Shown here in pieces: positions 8,331 to 16,962 of a stretch of 45,527 nucleotides of DNA; position 1 is the stretch's first letter, and each line of letters opens with the position of its first letter. The position numbers and the translations under genes are program-made. The notes beneath the pieces were generated by a model that was given only the letters and a program-made list of their open reading frames with translations, made no database searches and had not been told where the DNA came from. Origin of the DNA: Bacteroidota bacterium (GTDB taxonomy: Bacteria; Bacteroidota; Bacteroidia; AKYH767-A; OLB10); assembly GCA_016721435.1 (NCBI GenBank), contig JADKIC010000030.1, positions 1 to 45,527 on the forward strand. Reading direction: 5' to 3'.

Positions 8331-9294
8331 ATTTCAGTTCCTGATCGGCGCGATCTACACCAACACCGGCTTTTTTATATTCGGAAACGCGTTTCTCGAA
8401 GAAATTAGTTTTACCTTCCAGAGAAATAGTTTCCATAAAATCGAATGGATTCTCGCTATTATAGATTTTCGGATAGCCGAGAGAGTTTAGAAGACGATCA
8501 GCAACAAACTCGATATACTGACACATCATTTTTGCATTCATGCCAATTAAGTTCACCGGTAATGCATCTGTCACGAACTCCTGCTCAATCACCACAGCAT
8601 CTTTGATAATAGCAGTGACTTCTTCTTCAGTCAATTTATGTTTCAGCATACCATAAAGCAAGCAGGCGAACTCACAATGCATACCTTCATCACGAGAGAT
8701 GAACTCGTTGGAAGTGGCTAGTCCCGGCATGAGACCGCGCTTCTTCAACCAGAAGATGGAACAAAAAGATCCACTAAAGAAAATCCCCTCTACGGCTGCA
8801 AAGGCAACAAGGCGATGAACAAATGAACCATTATCAATATAACGAAGCGCCCAATCTGCCTTTCTCTTTACGCAAGGAACTGTTTCAATGGCATTAAAGA
8901 GTTTACTTTTTTCAGCCGGATCCTTCACATAGGTATCGATGAGGAGGGAATACATCTCTGAGTGAATATTCTCCATCATGATTTGAAAGCCATAAAAGCA
9001 ACGTGCTTCAGGAAGTTGAACGGCATTCATCATATTCACCGCCAGGTTTTCATTCACAATTCCATCGCTGGCTGCGAAAAAAGCAAGGACATGAGAAACA
9101 AAATGGCGTTCTCCGTCATTCAGACGTTCCCAATCTTTCAGATCAACAGAAAGATCAACTTCTTCGGCTGTCCAGAAACTATTTTCAGCCTGTTTATACA
9201 TTGCCCAGATTTTGTCGTACTTAATCGGGAATAAAACGAAGCGTTCTTTGTTTTCCTGCAACAGGAGTTCGTCGTTGTAATGGTTGTCGCCCAT
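8314..9294 (-). CDS. nrdB: Ribonucleoside-diphosphate reductase class I, beta subunit
   Basis: This 326-residue protein is the R2 subunit that carries the di-iron tyrosyl-radical cofactor used by the alpha subunit to make deoxyribonucleotides. The ligands are visible: D77 in AASDGIV, E108 and H111 in MENIHSEMYS with the radical tyrosine Y115, E169 in AAVEG, and E203 and H206 in RDEGMH. The C-terminal tail ends in FNEDF, a short acidic-aromatic tail expected to dock on R1. The sequence is close to the eukaryote-like R2 group common in Bacteroidota. nrdA is not in the window. The gene converges on the hemerythrin-like gene and its end overlaps that frame by 17 bases. Confidence 0.96.
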   Translation of the reverse strand: MGDNHYNDELLLQENKERFVLFPIKYDKIWAMYKQAENSFWTAEEVDLSVDLKDWERLNDGERHFVSHVLAFFAASDGIVNENLAVNMMNAVQLPEARCFYGFQIMMENIHSEMYSLLIDTYVKDPAEKSKLFNAIETVPCVKRKADWALRYIDNGSFVHRLVAFAAVEGIFFSGSFCSIFWLKKRGLMPGLATSNEFISRDEGMHCEFACLLYGMLKHKLTEEEVTAIIKDAVVIEQEFVTDALPVNLIGMNAKMMCQYIEFVADRLLNSLGYPKIYNSENPFDFMETISLEGKTNFFEKRVSEYKKAGVGVDRADQELKFNEDF

Positions 9295-9430
9295 GAAATT
9301 TTGTTTATTTTGATTGGTATAAATGAAATGAGATTAGCAGTACAAAAGAAGCGAAAACTAATTCCTTAGACAAAGAAAGTGGCTTTATCTTTTGAACAGA
9401 ACGGCAGGTGTTTTGAACAATTGAGGTTGA

Positions 9431-9834
9431 TACAGTTGGGATACAGTTGGGATACAGTTGGGATACAGTTGGGATACAGTTGGGATACAGTTGGGATACA
9501 GTTGAGATACAGTTGGGATACAGTTGAGATACAGTTGGGATACAGTTGGGATACAGTTGGGATACAGTTGGGATACAGTTGGGATACAGTTGGGATACAG
9601 TTGAGATACAGTTGGGATACAGTTGAGATACAGTTGAGATACAGTTGGGATACAGTTGGGATACAGTTGAGATACATTTGGGATACAGTTACAGTTGGGA
9701 TACAGTTGAGATACAGTTGGGATACAGTTGGGATACAGTTGGGATACAGTTGAGATACAGTTGGGATACAGTTGGGATACAGTTGGGATACAGTTGGGAT
9801 ACAGTTGGGATACAGTTGAGATACAGTTGGGATT
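9431..9834. repeat. Array of about 36 tandem 11-bp units
   Basis: The unit is TACAGTTGGGA, with a variant TACAGTTGAGA. Variant units fall at positions 7, 9, 16, 18, 19, 22, 25, 29 and 35. Units 1-9 (9431-9529) and 10-18 (9530-9628) have the same order, so a 99-bp block was duplicated. Unit 23 has CATT for CAGT and unit 24 carries an extra fragment. All six frames are open through the array because the unit has no stop codon, but coding is not credible. Confidence 0.97.
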
Positions 9835-9938
9835 GTGGAAATGTGGGATTGTGGAAATGTGGAAATGTGAGGTGATTTGTGGATTGGGTTGGAATTTGTG
9901 GATTTGTGGATTTGTGGATTTGTGGATTTGTGGATTTG
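9835..9938. repeat. Degenerate 8-bp repeat ending in five GTGGATTT copies
   Basis: After the 11-bp array come several GTGGAAAT-like octamers (9835-9870) and then five exact tandem GTGGATTT units (9898-9937). Together with the 11-bp array they fill most of the gap between nrdB and rpoD. Confidence 0.85.
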
Positions 9939-9989
9939 AATTAAGATTAGGTTATATAGTAAATAGTAAAGTTATTTATTAATTTAAAT

Positions 9990-10021
9990 AAAAAGGGGTT
10001 CGCTGATGCGAACCCCTTTTT
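9990..10021 (-). terminator. rpoD terminator
   Basis: A perfect 14-bp stem (AAAAAGGGGTTCGC and its complement) with a 4-base loop TGAT lies 22 bases past the rpoD stop. On the minus strand the stem ends in a T-run. It is symmetric enough to act both ways. Confidence 0.85.
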
Positions 10022-10043
10022 ATTATTTTGGATAAAATATTTA

Positions 10044-10905
10044 TTAACCGAGGTAAGCTTTGAGCAGTTTATTTCTGGAGTTTTGACGTAATGTTTTAAT
10101 TGCTTTTTCTTTGATTTGACGTACACGTTCGCTAGTGAGGTCAAATTTTTCGCCAATCTCTTCTAAGGATAAGCCATGCTGGATGCCAATTCCGTAGAAC
10201 ATTTTAATGACATCCTGTTCACGCTCGCTAAGTGTAGCCAGGGAACGGTTGATTTCTTTTTGAAGAGACTCATTGATTAACGCAGAATCTGCACCCGGAC
10301 TATCCCCATTTTCCAAAACATCCAAAAGTGTAGAATCTTCACCCTGAACAAGTGGCGCATCCATTGAAACGTGCTTTCCGGGCATTTTCATGGTGTTTGC
10401 TACTTTATCCATGGGAAGGTCGAGGACGGCACTCAGTTCTTCGGGACTTGGCTCACGTTCAAACTTTTGCTCTAATTCAGAAAACGCCTTTTTTACTTTG
10501 TTGGCTGCACCTAACTGATTGAGCGGCAATCGAACAATACGAGCTTGTTCTGCTAATGCCTGCATGATACTTTGACGAATCCACCATACTGCATAGGAGA
10601 TGAATTTAAAACCACGGGTTTCATCGAACTTCTTTGCAGCCTTTATTAAGCCCAGATTGCCTTCATTGATAAGATCCGGAAGACTAAGTCCTTGGGTTTG
10701 ATATTGTTTTGCAACTGATACAACGAATCGAAGATTGGCCCGAACTAACTTTTCTAAAGCGCGTTGATCGCCTGTTCGGATCTTCTGAGCAAGTACAACT
10801 TCTTCCTGGGCAGTATAAGTTCTTCTTTTCCAATTTCCTGTAAGTACTTTTCAAAAGAGGCGCTTCGCGGTTGGTAATGGATTTCGTAATTTTTAGCTGA
10901 CGCAT
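10044..10905 (-). CDS. rpoD: Primary sigma factor RpoD (two one-base frame breaks)
   Basis: With two corrections this is a 287-residue sigma-70 of the short Bacteroidota type. It starts MRQLKITKSITNRE. A lost A near 10864 (GAAAGC read as GAAGC) shifts the frame to SFEKYLQEIGKEELI, and another lost A near 10813 shifts it to TAQEEVVLAQKIRTGDQ. From there it is continuous: region 2 with NLRFVVSVAKQY, LPDLINEGNLGLIKA, FDETRGFKFISYAVWWIRQ; region 3; and region 4 with LSEREQDVIKMFYG and an HTH ending LTSERVRQIKEKAIKTLR. The gene is essential, so the breaks are best read as sequence errors. A promoter and a terminator frame it as a single-gene unit. Confidence 0.95.
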
Positions 10906-10968
10906 ATCTTTCTATTTATTAATACTTTACGCACAAAAACTCCGCAGAGATGTCTTTCAAACAGGGGT

Positions 10969-10998
10969 CCAAGTTACATAATATATTCTCTTTGTCAA
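10969..10998 (-). promoter_or_regulatory. Candidate rpoD promoter
   Basis: On the minus strand TTG (10998-10996), a 19-base gap and TAACTTGG (10976-10969) fit the -33/-7 pattern with one mismatch, giving a leader of about 58 bases. Confidence 0.45.
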
Positions 10999-11236
10999 TA
11001 CCTTTTCTTAATGTTCTGGTAAAATAACTAACCAAGGGATGTTGATGGCTAGCATCTCAGGGAAAATCAAACGGATAGCTTTTCAAATTAGTATTGGAAT
11101 ACCTAAATTTAGTTAAGACGGACCCAAACTGCATTCCCACATAATAAACTAAGGCTTGTTGAAAACCAATATTGAAGACCCGGATTTCAGATAAAGTACT
11201 TGTTAAATTAGCCTTGCACTAATTACCAACTTTTAT
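10999..11236. other. Intergenic region between divergent genes
   Basis: AT-rich DNA between the rpoD promoter and the small gene at 11237. I see no conserved RNA, repeat or frame in it; promoter signals for the 11237 gene may lie near its right end (TAGCCTTG at about 11206). Confidence 0.5.
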
Positions 11237-11497
11237 ATGAAAATCAAAAGAGATCAACAAAAGGAATTAAAGAAAATCGAGATGAACCTACATCAACTCG
11301 AACGCTTGTCAACGCAGTCCGGATTTATACTTGACGATCTGCTAGAAATGAAGAACTTCCCAGATATTTCTGAGCAGCAGCGAAATGCCGCTTTTCATCA
11401 GGCTGCCAGCCGTCAGCAGGTTTTTGAAATTTCCAGACGCATGTCTGAAAAGAAAGACCGTGAAAAGGTGGTGATTAAGATGGCCGGAAGAAGATAA
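11237..11497 (+). CDS. Small charged hypothetical protein
   Basis: The frame encodes 86 residues, very rich in Lys, Arg, Glu and Gln, predicted as two or more amphipathic helices without cysteine, signal peptide or membrane segment. It ends KMAGRR. I do not recognise the family. It precedes the sensor kinase gene by 56 bases on the same strand and could be its leader gene or independent. The ATG follows an AT-rich stretch with no clear Shine-Dalgarno sequence. Coding is supported by an uninterrupted frame with ordinary codon use, but not by homology. Confidence 0.6.
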   Translation: MKIKRDQQKELKKIEMNLHQLERLSTQSGFILDDLLEMKNFPDISEQQRNAAFHQAASRQQVFEISRRMSEKKDREKVVIKMAGRR

Positions 11498-11553
11498 GCA
11501 TCCCTCTACTTATTTTTCACTATTTTACGGAGCTCAAATTCATTCACTATCCG

Positions 11554-13734
11554 ATGACGGGAGTTTCCTCAATAGTCAGTCTGCACCAATATTTTACAGT
11601 AAAAAGATTCAGACTTTTCCTACTTCCTTTCTTAACATTGATGACTTTTTTTTCCGCCGCTACCGGACAGGAAGGAGATTTTTACCAGTTTTTATCGGAA
11701 AATAATTCCCTCAACGAGTTTCTCAAGCCACAACTCTCGAACCGTTTAATTCCATTTGCCGGTAATGAAAATGTGAACAAAAAAAGATTGCAGTCTGCGG
11801 TAGCTAATAAAAACGACAAAGTAATAGTGGCTAGTGCCGGAAATCTGGGTCTACTCTATTTAAAAAAGGAAGATCCCGCCGCAGCTTATAATTATTTTAA
11901 CACTTCACTGGAGGCCGCAAAAAGGATTAAAAGTCAAAAAGCTATAGGTATAGCCCTCCTTCAATGTGCATTGGCTCAACAGGAACTTAAAAATTACAGT
12001 ACCGCCATCTCATTTTACAATGAATCCTCCACGGTAAATGGTCAGGGTAAATTACCCAAGGTGAATGCTTTTATCCTTGCGCAAACCGGACAATGTCATG
12101 TTTCTTTAAGAGAATATGAAAAAGCGGAGATGTCTTTTAGAAGAGCGGCAAATGCTTACTCCGGTCTAAAAATGAATTCACAAGCTGCAGTTTGTTACAA
12201 TAGTATCGGCGAAGTCTACTTGCGACAAAATGATTTTAAACGTGCTCAGGAAAATTTTAACACCGGCTTGACGATCATTGCAACAGAAAAAGAGCCAAAA
12301 TTAAAAGCACTCCTCCATAGAAATCTGGGTTTAACAGAATTTAAGCGCGGCCGTTTTGAAATGGCTTTAGAATATTTCTATAAGAGTCTTGACTACGAAA
12401 ATCAATTAATCATACACAAACTGATCAAAGACTCCTATTTGCAATTGTTCACTTATTTCAGCTTCAGCGATAATTTTACGAAAGCAGATTTCTACCATGA
12501 AAAGTATCGCGATTTAAAAGATTCTCTTAGTACCGCTGCCAAAAAAACTCCATCCGGAAAAATTGCTTTAAAAACAGAACTTGAAGAAAAGGAAAGGGTA
12601 ATTGACCTCTTACAAAAACAATATCAGGAACAATCCCTGGCAAGCAATGCCAAACAACTTGAGCTCAGTCAGATCATCACCAAAACAGACATTGCTTTAC
12701 AGGAAAAAGATCAGGCTCTCGAGGAAAAAACGGCAGAAGTGGAGCAACTTACCAGGGAAAAAGCCATCAGTGAAAGGGATCTGGCTTTGAAAGAATTGAT
12801 GATTAGTAAACAAAAGAATTTTAGAAACCTGCTGATTATTCTTTCTGCATGCGCCATTTTCTTTGTCCTCCTGCTGTACAACCGTTATACTTTTAAGAAG
12901 AAGTCGAACGTTAAACTGATACAATCCAACTCTGAACTGGAAGATACCTTGAAACGTTTGCACGCCACCCAGGATCAACTCATCCAAAGTGAAAAGATGG
13001 CTTCTCTAGGGCAACTGACAGCTGGCATTGCACATGAGATTCAAAACCCCTTGAATTTCGTAAATAATTTCTCGGAAGGTGCTCTGGAAGTCATTGATGA
13101 ATTTACAGCTACGGAAGATCCCTTGGAACGGAAAGAACTTGCCGATGAATTAAAGGGGAGTTTGAGTAAAATTCATGAACACGGTAAGCGAGCGGAACGC
13201 ATTGTAAAAAGCATGTTACAACATAGCCGGCAGGGCTCTGATGAAAAAGAAATCGCCGATGTCAATCAGCTCTTGCATGAGGCTGTTAATCTGGCCTATC
13301 ATGGTATGCGTGCTAATCACAAAGACTTTCAATGTGCGATTGAAGAAAACCTGCAAGCTGATTTACCCAAAGCCGAAGTTGTACAGCAGGATATGAACCG
13401 CGTGTTTCTGAACTTAGCCAACAATGCCTTTTATGCGATGCGTGAAAAAGTGCAGAAAGAAAATGGAGGCAAAAGCCTGTTAAAAATTTCTTCAATCTTG
13501 AAGAAAGATAAAATTGAAATCCGATTAAGAGATAACGGTCCCGGCATACCTACAACCATTGCCGAGAAAATTTTTGAACCTTTCTTCACCACAAAGCCCA
13601 GCGGTCAGGGAACAGCGCTAGGACTCAGTATGAGTTTTGACATCATCAAGAACCGGCATCAGGGAAGCCTGCAGTTAGACAGCAAGGAAAACGAATACAC
13701 TGAATTTATAATTACCATTCCGCTTAAAGGATAA
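11554..13734 (+). CDS. TPR-containing membrane sensor histidine kinase
   Basis: This 726-residue protein has a signal-like N-terminus (FRLFLLPFLTLMTFFSAATG), then a periplasmic tetratricopeptide region of about five repeats (roughly 90-320, for example NDFKRAQENFNTGL), a coiled coil rich in Glu/Lys (345-420), one transmembrane helix (422-443), a second coiled coil, a HisKA domain with phospho-accepting H494 in AGIAHEIQNP, and an ATPase domain with N box NRVFLNLANNAFYA, G1 box DNGPGIP (from 660) and FEPFFTTKP. All catalytic boxes are present. It is followed after 12 bases by a receiver gene, its probable partner. The signal sensed by the TPR region is unknown; peptide or protein binding is usual for TPRs. 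Confidence 0.92.
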   Translation: MTGVSSIVSLHQYFTVKRFRLFLLPFLTLMTFFSAATGQEGDFYQFLSENNSLNEFLKPQLSNRLIPFAGNENVNKKRLQSAVANKNDKVIVASAGNLGLLYLKKEDPAAAYNYFNTSLEAAKRIKSQKAIGIALLQCALAQQELKNYSTAISFYNESSTVNGQGKLPKVNAFILAQTGQCHVSLREYEKAEMSFRRAANAYSGLKMNSQAAVCYNSIGEVYLRQNDFKRAQENFNTGLTIIATEKEPKLKALLHRNLGLTEFKRGRFEMALEYFYKSLDYENQLIIHKLIKDSYLQLFTYFSFSDNFTKADFYHEKYRDLKDSLSTAAKKTPSGKIALKTELEEKERVIDLLQKQYQEQSLASNAKQLELSQIITKTDIALQEKDQALEEKTAEVEQLTREKAISERDLALKELMISKQKNFRNLLIILSACAIFFVLLLYNRYTFKKKSNVKLIQSNSELEDTLKRLHATQDQLIQSEKMASLGQLTAGIAHEIQNPLNFVNNFSEGALEVIDEFTATEDPLERKELADELKGSLSKIHEHGKRAERIVKSMLQHSRQGSDEKEIADVNQLLHEAVNLAYHGMRANHKDFQCAIEENLQADLPKAEVVQQDMNRVFLNLANNAFYAMREKVQKENGGKSLLKISSILKKDKIEIRLRDNGPGIPTTIAEKIFEPFFTTKPSGQGTALGLSMSFDIIKNRHQGSLQLDSKENEYTEFIITIPLKG

Positions 13735-13746
13735 AAGTCTTCAAAA

Positions 13747-14136
13747 ATGTCCATTAAAATTCTGATTGTTGACGATGAAAAAGATGTGGAGCTGTTGTTC
13801 CGGCAACGCTTCCGCAAGGCCATAAGGGAAGGGTTGGTAGAACTTGAATTTGCTTTCTCTGGAGAGGATGCCTTAGGTGTTCTAAGAAACCCGGACAGGG
13901 CCGATTATGCATTGATTCTCTCTGATATTAATATGCCGGGGATGTCGGGATTTGAACTCTTGCAAAAGGTAAAAATTGATTTTCCTGAATTAAAAGTCAT
14001 GATGATATCAGCATACGGTGATGACGAACATCAGACAAAGGCTAAAAATCTGGGCGCCGATGACTTCATTACCAAACCTGTTGATTTCAAAGATCTGGAA
14101 GCACGTTTACGTTTATATCCAAACATCAATGAATAA
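13747..14136 (+). CDS. Single-domain response regulator
   Basis: The 129-residue CheY-like receiver has the acidic pair D9-D10 in LIVDDEKD, phospho-acceptor D60 in LILSDINMPGMSG, the conserved Ser in MMISAYGD and K110 in FITKPVDF. There is no output domain, so it must act by protein contact or as a relay. It lies 12 bases after the TPR kinase and overlaps the next gene by 8 bases, so the three are almost certainly one operon. Its RQRFRK and SAYGD signatures recur in the N-terminal receiver of the hybrid kinase at 15324, which suggests duplication. Confidence 0.93.
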   Translation: MSIKILIVDDEKDVELLFRQRFRKAIREGLVELEFAFSGEDALGVLRNPDRADYALILSDINMPGMSGFELLQKVKIDFPELKVMMISAYGDDEHQTKAKNLGADDFITKPVDFKDLEARLRLYPNINE

Positions 14137-14818
14137 AAATCCAGTGAATATTCAATCACGAGTAACGAGAAGCGCTTTTATGCTGACGACCATCCTTGTA
14201 CTTTTGGGATTAAATCATCTCCGCGCACAATCGGTTCCGGTTTTAATAAATGCAAACCTCACCCAACCGGATTCAGCAGTGATGTACACGTCTGTAACGA
14301 ATACACTAGTTCTAAAAGGGATAGCTGAGAGTGACAACATCCGTTTGGAAAGGACAGGTGGTCCTATTGAAATGAGAGCAGGTACCGCTATTCGGGCAAG
14401 ACTTGTTTACCGGGAAAAAGGAAGTGATACCATCCGGGTTTACAGTGATCAAAAAATACTCCTTGAAAAAATATATGATGTACGTCTATTGGGTAAACCT
14501 ATTGCTGCACTCAAAAACTTTCGCGATTCGATGGCAAGTGTCGCGGAAATCCTAACAGCCAATGAACTGGAAGTTTACTTTACCGGCAACATGTACAAAC
14601 CAATTCCGGCTAGCAGAGGGTTTACGGTTGATATATATAATAAAGATCGAAAAAAAATAAAATCACTTCGGATGGAGAAAAATACCTTCAGCGAAGAACT
14701 AAAAGAACAATTGAAAAAGCGGAGAGCGGTTACTCTGTTGTATTTTCGTAACATCAATGGCATCTTTCCGAAAGACGAGCAGATCGTTGTTGAACCATTG
14801 ACCATCTATGTTAAATAG
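14129..14818 (+). CDS. Secreted protein resembling the C-terminal domains of GldM
   Basis: The start at 14129 overlaps the preceding stop and gives 229 residues with a clear signal peptide (FMLTTILVLLGLNHLRAQS). The mature part is beta-rich. Residues about 45-135 (around SVTNTLVLKGIAESDNI and YDVRLLGKPIAAL) resemble the third domain of the T9SS/gliding motor protein GldM, and the rest (around SRGFTVDIYNKDRKKI and LYFRNINGIFPKDE) resembles its fourth domain. The N-terminal transmembrane helix and first periplasmic domains of GldM are absent. The likeness is from motif memory, not an alignment, so it is an inference. Location with a kinase and regulator suggests an envelope sensor or a T9SS-linked output. 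Confidence 0.5.
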   Translation: MNKNPVNIQSRVTRSAFMLTTILVLLGLNHLRAQSVPVLINANLTQPDSAVMYTSVTNTLVLKGIAESDNIRLERTGGPIEMRAGTAIRARLVYREKGSDTIRVYSDQKILLEKIYDVRLLGKPIAALKNFRDSMASVAEILTANELEVYFTGNMYKPIPASRGFTVDIYNKDRKKIKSLRMEKNTFSEELKEQLKKRRAVTLLYFRNINGIFPKDEQIVVEPLTIYVK

Positions 14819-14892
14819 TGCAATTAACTTAGTTCACATTCAATTTGTTGGTTAAAAAGAATATTTTTTAGTATATTAGCGATCAAAGTGAT

Positions 14893-14941
14893 AATTCAGA
14901 ATTCAGAATTCAGAATTCAGAATTTAGAATTTAGAATTTAA
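14893..14941. repeat. Left arm: 7-bp AATTCAG/AATTTAG repeats
   Basis: Four AATTCAG units pass into AATTTAG and AATTTAA units. The arm is the reverse complement of the AATTCTG array at 15221-15260, so the pair brackets the purine-rich block. Confidence 0.9.
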
Positions 14942-15209
14942 AATGGAGAATGGAGAATGGAGAATGGAGAATTTGAAGAATGGAGACTGAAGAATGGAGA
15001 CTAAAGATTGAGACTGAAGATTGAGACTGAAGATTGAGACTGAAGATTGAGACTGAAGATTGAGACTGAAGATTGAGAATGAAGATTGAAACTGAAGATT
15101 GAAACTGAAGATTGAAACTGAAGATTGAAATTAAAGACTGAGATTAAAGACTGAGATTAAAGACTGAGACTAAAGACTGAGATTAAAGACTGAGATTAAA
15201 AACTGAGAA
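14942..15209. repeat. Purine-rich 7-bp and 13-bp tandem array
   Basis: About four AATGGAG units are followed by about 17 units of 13 bp that drift from GAAGATTGAGACT through GAAGATTGAAACT to AAAGACTGAGATT. The plus strand is strongly purine-biased. No frame stays open, so it is non-coding. It separates the GldM-like gene from the hybrid kinase. Confidence 0.92.
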
Positions 15210-15220
15210 CGCAGAAAAAT

Positions 15221-15260
15221 AATTCTGAATTCTGAATTCTGAATTCTGAATTCTGAATTA
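15221..15260. repeat. Right arm: AATTCTG repeats inverted to the left arm
   Basis: Five AATTCTG units followed by AATTA. Arms separated by about 280 bases could pair in single-stranded DNA or RNA. Confidence 0.9.
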
Positions 15261-15323
15261 AAAAACACGGATTTGCAGCGTAAATATTAAGAAAGTAAAA
15301 ACATATTAAACACTAAAAATAAA

Positions 15324-16838
15324 ATGTCTTCCTCCACCCATATACTCTTTGTTGACGATGAACCGGATCTGGAAATTCTGGTCAAGCAACGGTTCCGCAA
15401 GCAGGTAAAGAAGGGAATTTCAAACTCAGCTTTGCCCAAAACGGAGAGGACGCATTGGGTAAGCTTATGGAAGATCCCTCCATTGGTATTATTGTAACGG
15501 ATATCAATATGCCCATCATGGACGGATTGACTTTTCTGAACGAGTTAAAAGCCGTCCAACGTCCTACTCGTGCAATTGTCGCCTCGGCTTATGGTGATAT
15601 GGGAAATATCCGGACAGCCATGAATCGCGGGGCTTATGATTTTGTAACAAAGCCCATCGATTTCAGTGATCTCGAAACTACGCTGCAAAAAACCATTAAT
15701 GATCTTCAATTATTGATTGAAGGAATTCAGGCAAAGGAGAATTTAAATCAGGCTGTTGAAGAAAAAGAAGTCGCTTTGCAAAGTGCAGCTTTCAAACAAC
15801 AATTTCTGGCCAACATGAGTCATGAAATCAGAACACCATTGAATGCGGTCGGGTATGACCAATCTTCTGCTTGAAAAAGGTCCGAGGGAAGATCAGTTGC
15901 GCTACCTGAACGCCATGCGACAAGCGAGTAAAAATTTGCTCAACATCATTAATGATATCCTGGACATATCAAAATAGAAGCGGGAAAATTGTCCTCGAAG
16001 AAATCGACTTTGATCTCACCGAAACGGTGGATAGTGTCTATCAGACCCTGCATCTCCGTGCGGAAGAGAAGAAATTAAATCTCCTCTACACCTTTACCGA
16101 TGAAGTACCAAAATGGATAAAAGGCGATCCGACCCGTTTGACTCAGATTCTCATCAACCTTACGGGCAATGCAATAAAATTTACTCCTGAAGGAGGAACG
16201 ATCACCATTCAAATCAGTGAATCTCCGCTGACCAGATTCATAAAATCTTTGAAAGTTTCTCACAGGAGAACAGCGAAACGACTCGTAAATTCGGAGGTAC
16301 CGGATTAGGATTAAGTATCAGTAAGCAACTGGTAGAATTGCAGGGAGGAACCCTGCAGGTATCGAGTACGAAAGGAGTGGGAACTACTTTTTGGTTTCTT
16401 CTCCCCTATCCTGTGGGCAAACCCATTGAGAAAACAGAACATCAAGAAACCGAGACCTTATCACGACCCATCCATGTATTACTGTCGGAAGATCAGCCGA
16501 TGAATCAGATGGTCGCCATCGATACGCTGGAAGGAATGTTTGAGGGCATCAAAATCGATGTGGCCAACAACGGACAGGAAGCAGTAGACAAGTCGGCGGA
16601 ACAAAAATACGACCTGATCTTTATGGATGTACATATGCCGGTGATGGATGGTTATACCGCCACCAAACTGATCAGAAGCTCCGGAAATATCAATGCCTCC
16701 ACTCCTATTCTGGCATTGACTGCCAATGCGGTAAAGGAAGAGATTGATAAGTGCCTGGAATCGGGTATGAACATGCATATGGCCAAACCTTTTGAACCTG
16801 AAAAACTGAAAAAGATAGTCATTCAATTGGTGGGGTAA
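15324..16838 (+). pseudogene. Hybrid histidine kinase (REC-HisKA-HATPase-REC), interrupted and lacking the G1 box
   Basis: The start MSSSTHILFVDDEPD opens a receiver domain with phospho-acceptor in IVTDINMPIMDG. A coiled coil, a HisKA with FLANMSHEIRTPLNAV, an ATPase domain with N box LTQILINLTGNAIKF and a G2-type FGGTGLGLSISKQL, and a second receiver with FMDVHMPVMDGY and MAKPF follow. Frame breaks lie near 15415, 15850 (one V codon damaged) and 15975 (an A lost, creating a stop). Near 16220-16236 the sequence jumps from TITIQIS to DQIHKIFESF, so some 20-25 residues that should hold the DTGIG box are missing. Single-base breaks look like errors; the larger loss does not. A sequence collapse in assembly cannot be excluded. 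Confidence 0.8.
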
Positions 16839-16950
16839 TACTCGTATCTCTTTCACGGTACAACAGGTCATCCTTGAGGATATCGCTTAAAATATCGCTA
16901 ATTCTTATGATGATAACCCTGTTAAATTTTAACTTTCCCTATAAATAATA

Positions 16951-16958
16951 TACTTTTA
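16951..16958 (+). promoter_or_regulatory. -7-like element of the Hpt gene
   Basis: TACTTTTA (one mismatch to TAnnTTTG) ends 4 bases before the ATG at 16963, another possible leaderless arrangement. Confidence 0.3.
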
Positions 16959-16962
16959 CCCC

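Noticed and set aside
9431..9834. CRISPR array
   Set aside because: Units are 11 bp and directly adjacent, without spacers, and no cas gene is in the window.
9366..9982. Long open frames on both strands across the 11-bp array
   Set aside because: The unit has no stop codon and a length not divisible by three, so all frames stay open and give the same 11-residue period. There is no start signal or domain, so they are artefacts.
10044..10905. rpoD as a pseudogene
   Set aside because: Two lost A restore a perfect full-length sigma factor, and a free-living bacterium cannot lose its primary sigma factor.
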